Positions 8,895 to 15,967 of a stretch of DNA of 64,000 nucleotides are shown in pieces. Position numbers and translations under genes: made by a program. This DNA is from Stenotrophomonas rhizophila (GTDB lineage: Bacteria; Pseudomonadota; Gammaproteobacteria; Xanthomonadales; Xanthomonadaceae). The notes beneath the pieces were generated by a model. It did not search any database. It was not told the origin of the DNA and was given only the letters and a program-made list of their open reading frames with translations. The number at the start of each line of letters is the position of its first letter. The stretch's first letter is position 1. The stretch is taken from NCBI RefSeq assembly GCF_001704155.1, contig NZ_CP016294.1, positions 2,167,501 through 2,231,500 of the forward strand. Direction: 5' to 3'.

Positions 8895-8909
8895 CAGAAG
8901 GAGTCTGCT

Positions 8910-10292
8910 ATGTCCCGATTGGTTTCCCTCCCGCGCGTTGCCGCGTTGGCCCTGGCCTTGTCGCTGGCCACCGGCGCGGTGTCCGCACAGCCGGTGTTCG
9001 ATGCGCCTGCCAACGGCTTCCGTGGCAAGGTCAGCGCCCGCAACGAGAACGTGATTCCCGGCAGCACCGCTGAAGTGACCGGGCGCGCGTTCGTACCCGG
9101 CCAGCAGGTGACGCTGCTGCGCGGCGAGACCGTGCTCAACGCCACGCCGGTGGTGGTGGACGAACAGGGCAACTTCAAGGCCAGCGTGCAGATCCCGGCC
9201 GACGCCGTGCCCGGCCAGCACCCGGTGGTGGTGCGCGCCAGCCAGCCGGCTGCTGCGACCGTGGTGGCACTGCGGGTGTCGCCGAACCTGCCGCTGAGCG
9301 GCCAGCAGGCGTTCCAGCAGAGTTCGGGCAAGCTGGTGCAGGGGCTGTACCAGAGCGCCTACAGCGCGGGCAGCAACGCGCTGTTCGTGACCTCGGCGGT
9401 GGGCCGCCCGCCGGTGACCCAGTCGCAGCTGCTCAAGGTGGACCCGAAGACGCTGAAGGTGCTCAAGGCGATCACCCCGGCGCAGGTGCCCGATGCCAAG
9501 GGCGGCAGCGTGTTTGCGGTGTATGGCGTGGGCGTGGACGATGCCAACGGCAACGTGTGGGTCAGCAACACCCGCCAGGACACGGTGGCGGTGTACCGCC
9601 AGTCGGATCTGTCACTGGTGCACCAGTTCCCGGTGGGCGCGGTGCCGCATGCGCGTGACGTGGTGGTGGATGCCAAGCGTGGCAAGGTGTTCGCGTCGGC
9701 GGCTGGCGAAGACCATCTGTCGGTGTTCGATGCCAGGACCTTCAAGGCGCTGGAGCCGATCACGCTGGCATCCGGCGTGGACGACGAGAAGTTCGTGCCG
9801 ATGAGCCTGGTGCTGGATGAAGCCAGCGGCAAGCTGTTCACGGTGAGCATCGGGACACCCGAGGCGGCGGTGGTCGACGTGGCCAGCGGCAAAGTGGACA
9901 AGGTGATCGACCTGGGCAATTCGATCAGCGCCTCCGGCGTAGCCTTCGATGCGAAGCGCAACCGCTTGTACGTGGCCTCGCAGGGCACCGACAACCTGCT
10001 CATCGTCGACGTGGCCAGTGGCAAGGTCCTGCACGATGTGCCGGTGGGCGCGGGCGCGCTGAACGTGGCGTTCGAACCGGTGTCCGGCCTGGCCTACGTC
10101 ACCAATCGTGGTGCCGGCACGGTGACCGTGGTGGATGGCGACGGCAAGGTGGTGGGCAACCTGGACGGCGGCACGTTCCCGAACCACGTCCGCGAAGACG
10201 GCAAGGGCAACGTGTTCGCGGTCAACAAGTCGCGCGGTGCGGAAGACCCGAAGGGCGACCGCATCACCCGCATCACCCCGACCCGCCGCTGA
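8910..10292 (+). CDS. Exported YncE-family beta-propeller protein
   Basis: A 460-residue protein starting at the ATG at 8910 (AGAAGGAG 8 nt upstream), with a signal peptide ending near VSAQP. Residues ~20-120 look like an Ig-type module (GSTAEVTGRAFVPGQQVTLLRG). The rest is a seven-bladed propeller of the YncE type with repeated blades such as VDVASGKVDKVIDLG and RNRLYVASQGTDNLLIVDVASGKV. YncE-like proteins are periplasmic and often iron-repressed; their ligand is unclear. Its place between an esterase and a HmuT/U/V-like transporter suggests a role in handling an iron compound. The gap to the next gene is 52 bp. Confidence 0.8.
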   Translation: MSRLVSLPRVAALALALSLATGAVSAQPVFDAPANGFRGKVSARNENVIPGSTAEVTGRAFVPGQQVTLLRGETVLNATPVVVDEQGNFKASVQIPADAVPGQHPVVVRASQPAAATVVALRVSPNLPLSGQQAFQQSSGKLVQGLYQSAYSAGSNALFVTSAVGRPPVTQSQLLKVDPKTLKVLKAITPAQVPDAKGGSVFAVYGVGVDDANGNVWVSNTRQDTVAVYRQSDLSLVHQFPVGAVPHARDVVVDAKRGKVFASAAGEDHLSVFDARTFKALEPITLASGVDDEKFVPMSLVLDEASGKLFTVSIGTPEAAVVDVASGKVDKVIDLGNSISASGVAFDAKRNRLYVASQGTDNLLIVDVASGKVLHDVPVGAGALNVAFEPVSGLAYVTNRGAGTVTVVDGDGKVVGNLDGGTFPNHVREDGKGNVFAVNKSRGAEDPKGDRITRITPTRR

Positions 10293-10344
10293 TGCATTCC
10301 GCGCGCGGGGCTGCGGCCCTGCGCGCACCTGACGGAGTAATGAC

Positions 10345-11400
10345 ATGTCCAGTTCCCTGACCGCGCGCCGGCATCTGCTGGTGCTGGCCTTGGCGGCCGC
10401 ACTGACTGCCTGCGGTGGCACGCCCGCGGAAACGGCAGCGCCTGCCGGAGCCGCGCCGAAGGCGGCCGACGCCGCAACCGCATCATCGCCTGCCGCGCTG
10501 CCGCAGGGCTGGCTGCACCTGGCCGGCGCCAATGTGCCTTCCAGCACCAACCTGATCCCGGTGCTTCCGGTGACGGTGACCTCCGACGACGGCGAACAGG
10601 TCACGGTGAAAGATGCCTCGCGCATCGTGGCTGGCGGTGACGATGTCATCGCGGTGATCGAAGCGCTGGGCCTGGGCGGCCACGTGTACGCGGCGCCGCT
10701 GCGTTCGGCCACCGAAGCAGGGCGCAAGGCGCCCAAGCAGTTCCTGTTCAACCGCACCACCGGCGTGGAAGGCGTGCTGAGTCTGGAGGGGACGCTGTTC
10801 CTGGGCAACAGCCTGCGCCGGCATACCGAGCTGGCGAAGAAACTGCGCGGTGCCGGTGAGGCGGCGGTGGTGATCGATGACCTGCAGCCGGCGCCGGACA
10901 AAGTACGCAAGGTGGCCGCTGCGCTGGGCGTGGCAACGGCGGGCGAGGCACTGGCCACGCAGGTGCAGGCGCAGCTGGATGAGGCGGCCCGCATCGCTGC
11001 GGCCAGCAAGGTGCACCCGCGGGTGATCCATCTTTCCGCGACCGGGGCTGGCGGCGCGCCGACCGTGGCGGGCGCCGACAGTGCCTCGGGCAAGCTGATC
11101 GGGTTGGCCGGTGGCGTGAACATCGGCACCGAAGCGGGGGTGGCCAACTATTCCGCGCTGAGCAATGAAGGCGTTGTGGCCGCAGCGCCCGAGGTCATCC
11201 TGGTGACCGAAAACGATCTGCAGCTGTTCGGGGGTGAAGCGGGCCTGTGGAAGGCCTACCCGACGTTGAAACAGACGCCGGCCGGCGCGGCCAACCGGGT
11301 GTGGGTGATGCCGGACGTGCAGTTGAAGGCGGCCAGCGTGGGCTCCGGCAGCGGTGCGGTGGCCTTGGCCAAGGCGCTGGCGGCACTGCCGTCGCCGTGA
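10345..11400 (+). CDS. Heme/iron ABC transporter substrate-binding protein (HmuT-like)
   Basis: A 351-residue lipoprotein: the signal segment LLVLALAAALTACGG has a lipobox-like Cys, followed by an Ala/Pro-rich linker. The body is a class III periplasmic-binding fold: DASRIVAGGDDVIAVIEALGLGGHVYA near the start, then two lobes joined by a helix (KVRKVAAALGVATAGEALATQVQAQLDEA). Position and sequence resemble hemin-binding HmuT proteins more than ferric-siderophore FecB types, but heme ligands cannot be fixed by eye. It lies 13 bp upstream of the permease gene. Confidence 0.78.
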   Translation: MSSSLTARRHLLVLALAAALTACGGTPAETAAPAGAAPKAADAATASSPAALPQGWLHLAGANVPSSTNLIPVLPVTVTSDDGEQVTVKDASRIVAGGDDVIAVIEALGLGGHVYAAPLRSATEAGRKAPKQFLFNRTTGVEGVLSLEGTLFLGNSLRRHTELAKKLRGAGEAAVVIDDLQPAPDKVRKVAAALGVATAGEALATQVQAQLDEAARIAAASKVHPRVIHLSATGAGGAPTVAGADSASGKLIGLAGGVNIGTEAGVANYSALSNEGVVAAAPEVILVTENDLQLFGGEAGLWKAYPTLKQTPAGAANRVWVMPDVQLKAASVGSGSGAVALAKALAALPSP

Positions 11401-11413
11401 GCAGGACGCTGTG

Positions 11414-12454
11414 ATGGAACGCGCTACGCGCAGACGTGAAGGCGGATGGGTGCTGGCGATGATGGCGCTGGCCCTGCTGGGCGCGATCCTGGCTTCGTTC
11501 GCGGTCGGGCCGTTGCGCCTGCCACCGCTGGAGGTGGTGCAGGCGGTGGCGGTCAAGCTGGGCATGCTCGACCCCTCGCAGGTCAGCCAGCGCGACATGG
11601 CGGTGGTCTGGAACCTGCGCATTCCGCGTGCGCTGCTGGGCGCGCTGGTGGGTGCATCACTGGCGATGGCCGGGGCCAGCCTGCAGGGGCTGTTCGGCAA
11701 TCCACTGGCCGATCCGGGCATCGTGGGGGTGACCCAGGGCGCGGCGCTGGGGGCGGTGGCGGCCATCGTGCTGGGCGCCGGCAGCGTGGGCGGCTGGACG
11801 CTGCCGCTGGCGGCGTTTGCCGGGGGTGCGGCAGCGATCAGCCTCACCTATGCGCTGGCGCGGCCCGGGCGCAACACGGGCACGGCGACCTTGCTGCTGG
11901 TAGGCATTGCGATGGCGGCGTTCTGTTCGGCGGCGATCGGGTTCCTGACTTACATCGCCAGCGAAAGCGAGCTGCAGTCGCTGGTGTTCTGGCAGATGGG
12001 CTCGCTGGCGCAGGCCGACTGGGCCGACCTGGCGGCGGCGCTGCCGGTGTTCGTGCTGGGAACGTTCGCGCTGCTGCGGCTGTCCACGCCGCTGGACATG
12101 CTGGCGCTGGGGGAGCGCCAGGCGCAGCACCTGGGTCTGGACGTGAAGCGCACACGGCTGAAGCTGATTGCGTTCAGCGCGCTGCTGGTGGGTGCGGCCG
12201 TGGCATTCGCCGGTTCCATCGGCTTCGTGGGGCTGGTGGTGCCGCACGTGGTGCGCATGCTGGTGGGCCCCGGGCACCGCTGGTTGCTGCCGGTGTCGGC
12301 AGTGACCGGTGCGGTGTTGATCGTGGTCGCCGATACCGCCGCACGTACGCTGGACCCGCCCGCGGAGATTCCGCTGGGTTTGTTCTCGGCAGCATTGGGT
12401 GCACCGTTCTTCCTGTGGCTGGTGCTGCACCAGCGCCGGAGCGGCACGGTATGA
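11414..12454 (+). CDS. Iron/heme ABC transporter permease, FecCD family (HmuU-like)
   Basis: About 346 residues with roughly ten membrane helices. Family signatures are LRIPRALLGALVGASLAMAG and the cytoplasmic coupling region ALGERQAQHLGLDVKR, then GSIGFVGLVVPHVVRMLVGPGHR. The start is ATG 11414, with GTG 11411 as an alternative. Its stop overlaps the ATPase start by 4 nt (ATGA). It should form the inner-membrane channel of a BtuCD-like importer fed by the TonB-dependent receptor. Confidence 0.88.
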   Translation: MERATRRREGGWVLAMMALALLGAILASFAVGPLRLPPLEVVQAVAVKLGMLDPSQVSQRDMAVVWNLRIPRALLGALVGASLAMAGASLQGLFGNPLADPGIVGVTQGAALGAVAAIVLGAGSVGGWTLPLAAFAGGAAAISLTYALARPGRNTGTATLLLVGIAMAAFCSAAIGFLTYIASESELQSLVFWQMGSLAQADWADLAAALPVFVLGTFALLRLSTPLDMLALGERQAQHLGLDVKRTRLKLIAFSALLVGAAVAFAGSIGFVGLVVPHVVRMLVGPGHRWLLPVSAVTGAVLIVVADTAARTLDPPAEIPLGLFSAALGAPFFLWLVLHQRRSGTV

Positions 12455-13227
12455 GTGCGCCGTTCCTGCAACTGGACGGCGTGGGCGTTCGTTTCGGTGA
12501 GCGGTCCATCCTGCACGACATCCACCTGGGGTTCGTGCCGGGCACGGTGACGGCGCTGGTCGGGCCGAACGGGGCGGGCAAGTCGACGTTGCTGGCGGTG
12601 GCCAGTGGCGACGTCGAGGCCGATGCCGGGCAGGTGATCCTGCACGACAAGCCGATCTCGCACTGGAAGGCGATGGCGCTGGCGCGCGAGCGGGCGGTGA
12701 TGCCGCAGGACCATGCAGTGCGCTTTGCGTTCACGGTGGACGAGGTGGTGGCGATGGGGCGGTTGCCGCACCCGGCCGATGCGTTGCGCGATGCGGCGCG
12801 GGTGGAACAGTCGCTGGGCCAGGCCGAGATGGTGGGGTTGCGGCGGCGCGAGGTGCAGACGTTGTCCGGCGGTGAGGCGGCGCGGGCCACGTTCGCGCGG
12901 GTGCTCACCCAGGACACGCCGTTGCTGCTGCTCGATGAGCCGACCGCGGCGCTGGACCTCCGGCACCAGGAGCGGACGCTGCGTGCGGTGCGGCAGCTGG
13001 CCGACAACGGCGCGTGCGTGATCGTCGTCCTGCACGACCTCAACCTGGCGGCGGGGTATGCCGACCGGATCGTGCTGCTGGAGCAGGGCAGGGTGGCGGC
13101 TGATGGAACGCCGGACCAGGTGCTGACGCGCGAGCACATCGAGCGCGTGTATCAGCAGCCGGTGCTGGTGCTGCGGCACCCGCAACGCGATGTGCCGCTT
13201 GTGGTAGTCGCCGATCCCCCCGCATAG
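12451..13227 (+). CDS. Heme/iron ABC transporter ATPase (HmuV-like)
   Basis: 258 residues with all ABC motifs: Walker A GPNGAGKST, Q-loop (VMPQD), signature LSGGE, Walker B LLLLDEPTAALD and switch His in VVLHDLN. The signature reads TLSGGEAARATFAR, like HmuV-type ATPases. It ends the operon; a palindrome at 13229 separates it from the convergent receptor gene. Confidence 0.88.
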   Translation: MSAPFLQLDGVGVRFGERSILHDIHLGFVPGTVTALVGPNGAGKSTLLAVASGDVEADAGQVILHDKPISHWKAMALARERAVMPQDHAVRFAFTVDEVVAMGRLPHPADALRDAARVEQSLGQAEMVGLRRREVQTLSGGEAARATFARVLTQDTPLLLLDEPTAALDLRHQERTLRAVRQLADNGACVIVVLHDLNLAAGYADRIVLLEQGRVAADGTPDQVLTREHIERVYQQPVLVLRHPQRDVPLVVVADPPA

Positions 13228-13228
13228 C

Positions 13229-13254
13229 GCCACGCCCTGCGTGGCTGGGGCTAC
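13229..13254 (-). repeat. SMAG-like palindrome between convergent genes
   Basis: GCCACGC and GCGTGGC flank a 3-nt loop, with a GTAG head on the minus strand. The TAG in the head is the stop codon of the TonB-receptor gene. The hairpin could serve both convergent transcripts as a 3' end structure. Confidence 0.55.
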
Positions 13255-15449
13255 CAGCCAAACGTCGCCGTAGCCATCACCGTGCGCCCGCTGCCGTAAT
13301 AGCAGGACGACACGCCGGTGCAGGTAGACACATACCGTTTGTCCGCCAGGTTGCTGGCGTTGAGCGCGAGCTGCACGTGCGTGTTGCCATGCTGGCCCAG
13401 GTCATAGCGCAGCGCAGCGTCAAACAGGGTGTAGGACGGAATTCGGTACAGGTTGGCGCTGTCGCCGTAGCTCACGCCGTTGTAGCGCGCGCCGGCAGCC
13501 AGGCTCACGCCTTGCAGCGCACCGGCCTGGAAGGTGTAGTCGGCCCAGAATGAAGCGCTGTAGTCGGGCACCATGGCCAGCTGCTTGCCCTTGTAGGCCG
13601 CTGACGTCAGCATTTCCGAGTCCATCCGCGAGGCCGCACCGATCAGGCTCAGGCCCTCGATCGGCGTGATGCGCCCTTCCAGCTCGATGCCGCGCACGCG
13701 GCCTTCGTCGCCCTGGATCGAGCAGACCGCCGTGCCGGTAGCGCCGCAGTTGCGGTGGCTGGCCACGGGGTCATCGACAATCATGTCCTGCTGGCGCAGG
13801 TCGTACACGGCCAGGGTGACCAGCCCATCGACGCTGGCCGGCTGGTACTTCAGACCGGCTTCCCATTGCGAGCCGGTCACCGGGTCGAACGCGGTCTGGG
13901 TGAAGCTGTCCAATGGCGACTTGCTGGAGGGCTGGAACGATTCGGCATAGCTGACATACGGGGTCAGACCGCTGTCGAAGACGTACAGCACGCCGGCACG
14001 ACCGGTGAACGCTTCGTTCTTGATCACATTGTGCGCACCCGGTTGCGAGATGCCGGTGGCGATGTTGCGGGTGGCGCTCAGCGTGTCGTCCTTGGTCCAG
14101 TCGTACCGGCCGCCCAGGGTCAGGCGCCAGTGGCCGGCGGCCAGCTGGTCCTGCAGGTACACGCCGCTCTGCCGGTTGATGCCGGCGGTGGGTGTTTCGG
14201 TGGTGACGGTGGGCTGGTACGGGTAGTAGACGGGATCGAAGATGTCGATCGCGCGCGGGTTGGTCATCGCGCTGCGCACGCCTTCCCAGTCTGCCCGTTG
14301 CCAATCCCAGCCGAGCAGTACGGTGTGGTCCACCGCGCCCGTGCTGAAACGGGCCTGCAGGCGGGTATCGAAGGTGTCGCCGTCGGAATCGCCGGTGCCC
14401 TGTACGCCGCGCCGGTTCTGGGTGCGGCCATCGGCATTCAGCGCGCCGAAGGTGACCACGCCGCGGTACAGCGAATCCACATGGGTGCGGCGTGCGTTCT
14501 GGGTCAGGGTAAGGTGGTCGTTGAACTGGTGTTCGAACATCCAGCCGGCCGTCCACAGCGTGCGGTCGAAGGTATTCCAGTCGGGCTGGCCGATGAAGGT
14601 GCTGTTCTTCATGTGGCCATGGGGCGTGGCGTTGAGCGTGCCGGCCATTGGCAGGAACTGGTAGGTGGAGCCGCCGTCGTCCTTCTGATACATGCCGAGC
14701 AGGGTGAGGCGGGTGCGTTCGGCGATCTGCCAGGTGTAGCTGGGCGCGAGGAACCAGTGCTCCTGCGCCGTGTGCTTGATCTGGGTGTCGCCATCCCGGT
14801 ACAGGCCGACCAGACGCAGCAGGTGCGTGTTGTCGTCGCTGCCGGTGCCGACGTCGAAGGCCGCGCTGTACTGGCCGTTGGCATCCACGCCCAGGCGCAG
14901 CAGCCGCTGCTGGTCCGGGGTGGGGGTCTTGCTGACCTGGTTGACCATGCCGCCGGGTGCGACCTGGCCGTACATCACGGCAGACGGGCCCTTGAGCACT
15001 TCCACGCGATCCAGGTTCCAGCTGTCGAACATGCTGCGGTTCCACTGGCTGCCCTGCGGCGCGCGCATGCCATCCAGGGTTACGTTGTTGGCCCAGCTGC
15101 CGGCATCGAACCCACGGATGCGGAAGTCGTCCACGCGGTTGTCGATACCGCTGCTTTCCAGGCTCACGCCCGCTACATAGCGCATGGCGTCGTTGAGCGA
15201 CTGCACGCCACGCGCATCGAGTTCGGCGCGTTCGATCACGGCGACGGACTGTGGCGTTTCGGCAATGCTGGTGGTGGTTTTCGTGGCGCCACTGGTGCTG
15301 TTGGCCGCGCGGTAGGCGTTGACCTGGACGGCATCCAGATCGGTGGCGTTCTGTGCAAGGGCGACAGGAGCGGCGGCGCTGGCGATGCAGCAGGCGAGGG
15401 CAAGCAGGTTGGGGCGCAACCGACGGAACGAAGCGGGGGAGGGGGTCAT
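13251..15449 (-). CDS. TonB-dependent siderophore receptor
   Basis: 732 residues with a signal peptide ending near ALAQN. A TonB-box-like segment (DLDAVQV) comes next, then the plug domain (IAETPQSVAVIERAELDARGVQSLNDAMRYVAGV; DNRVDDFRIRGFDAGS; VEVLKGPSAVMYGQVAPGGMVNQVSK), and a barrel ending in the expected C-terminal aromatic (MATATFGW). The plug is typical of hydroxamate-type receptors (FhuA/FoxA/FpvA group). It converges on the HmuT/U/V-like operon, and a candidate Fur box precedes it, so together they form an outer-to-inner membrane iron route. Confidence 0.9.
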   Translation of the reverse strand: MTPSPASFRRLRPNLLALACCIASAAAPVALAQNATDLDAVQVNAYRAANSTSGATKTTTSIAETPQSVAVIERAELDARGVQSLNDAMRYVAGVSLESSGIDNRVDDFRIRGFDAGSWANNVTLDGMRAPQGSQWNRSMFDSWNLDRVEVLKGPSAVMYGQVAPGGMVNQVSKTPTPDQQRLLRLGVDANGQYSAAFDVGTGSDDNTHLLRLVGLYRDGDTQIKHTAQEHWFLAPSYTWQIAERTRLTLLGMYQKDDGGSTYQFLPMAGTLNATPHGHMKNSTFIGQPDWNTFDRTLWTAGWMFEHQFNDHLTLTQNARRTHVDSLYRGVVTFGALNADGRTQNRRGVQGTGDSDGDTFDTRLQARFSTGAVDHTVLLGWDWQRADWEGVRSAMTNPRAIDIFDPVYYPYQPTVTTETPTAGINRQSGVYLQDQLAAGHWRLTLGGRYDWTKDDTLSATRNIATGISQPGAHNVIKNEAFTGRAGVLYVFDSGLTPYVSYAESFQPSSKSPLDSFTQTAFDPVTGSQWEAGLKYQPASVDGLVTLAVYDLRQQDMIVDDPVASHRNCGATGTAVCSIQGDEGRVRGIELEGRITPIEGLSLIGAASRMDSEMLTSAAYKGKQLAMVPDYSASFWADYTFQAGALQGVSLAAGARYNGVSYGDSANLYRIPSYTLFDAALRYDLGQHGNTHVQLALNASNLADKRYVSTCTGVSSCYYGSGRTVMATATFGW

Positions 15450-15513
15450 GTACTGCCAGCGTCAAGGTCGTCGCAGAGCGACGTTGACCCGCCATTTTAA
15501 GGATTCCGACACG

Positions 15514-15539
15514 CAATGCAATTGCGACCTATTCGCATA
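15514..15539 (-). promoter_or_regulatory. Candidate Fur box of the TonB receptor
   Basis: An imperfect palindrome with minus-strand ends ATGCGAAT and AATTGCAT lies about 65 bp upstream of the receptor start. The ATTCGCAT block is shared with the candidate box at 7775. Confidence 0.4.
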
Positions 15540-15631
15540 TACTGGCGGGGGCGGAGGGAGTTGACTCCGCGCCCGCGTGATAATCCGCTCGACATAGCCG
15601 TCAGTGTTCTACCCGTGGCAGCAAAAACCGC

Positions 15632-15659
15632 TTGCAACCCGTACGCAGAGGTCTAGAAT
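15632..15659 (+). promoter_or_regulatory. Sigma-70-like promoter of the EF-G leader
   Basis: TTGCAA (15632-15637) and TAGAAT (15654-15659) are spaced 16 bp, placing a start near 15666. This leaves about 300 nt of leader before the EF-G-like gene. Confidence 0.5.
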
Positions 15660-15686
15660 TCGCCGCAGATCCTCTCAACCACCGCC

Positions 15687-15776
15687 ATGAACTCGATGCC
15701 GCTCCTGACGTTTCTTACTCGCACCCGCGCTTTCGCGGGACGGGCGCGTCTGCCTCGCGGCTCCTCTGGCGGCTGA
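15687..15776 (+). CDS. Possible 29-codon leader peptide
   Basis: ATG at 15687 opens a 29-codon frame (MNSMPLLTFLTRTRAFAGRA and nine more) ending in TGA. A CCCGCG-CTTT-CGCGGG hairpin lies inside it and an intrinsic terminator 32 nt beyond, the layout of transcriptional attenuators. There is no clear Shine-Dalgarno, so it may instead be part of a short non-coding RNA of about 165 nt. Confidence 0.3.
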   Translation: MNSMPLLTFLTRTRAFAGRARLPRGSSGG

Positions 15777-15807
15777 TCGGATTCGATCACCGCAGGACCC
15801 CAGACAG

Positions 15808-15832
15808 AGCGCCCATTGGGCGCTTTTTTCGT
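15808..15832 (+). terminator. Intrinsic terminator / attenuator in the EF-G leader
   Basis: AGCGCCC and GGGCGCT flank a 3-nt loop and are followed by six T. It lies between the promoter at 15632 and the EF-G-like gene, so it either ends a small RNA or attenuates the downstream gene. Confidence 0.7.
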
Positions 15833-15872
15833 TTCAGTGTTCCGTAACACCACGCATCAAGGAGAACGTGCC

Positions 15873-15917
15873 ATGCACCAGATCGCCGAGCCCCAAACCT
15901 GGCCGCACGCCCGTTAG
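15873..15917 (+). CDS. Upstream micro-ORF (14 codons) before the EF-G paralogue
   Basis: ATG at 15873 has a near-ideal Shine-Dalgarno (AAGGAG 7-8 nt upstream) and encodes MHQIAEPQTWPHAR before TAG. The stop lies in the loop of a perfect 10-bp hairpin (15902-15935) ahead of the main start at 15968. A terminating or stalled ribosome here would open or hold that hairpin, so the micro-ORF is a plausible translational sensor. Confidence 0.4.
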   Translation: MHQIAEPQTWPHAR

Positions 15918-15935
15918 CCAACGGCGGCGTGCGGC
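15902..15935 (+). promoter_or_regulatory. Strong hairpin upstream of the EF-G-like start
   Basis: GCCGCACGCC (15902-15911) pairs perfectly with GGCGTGCGGC (15926-15935), and CGTT/AACG in the loop extends it. There is no U-tract, so it is not an intrinsic terminator. It sits 32 nt before the ATG. Confidence 0.5.
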
Positions 15936-15967
15936 TCCCTGATGTTGGCAGCAGCGAGACCCCTTTT

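Noticed and set aside
13755..15500. Plus-strand frame of 581 codons opposite the TonB receptor
   Set aside because: Shadow of the receptor gene; no start context or recognisable domain.
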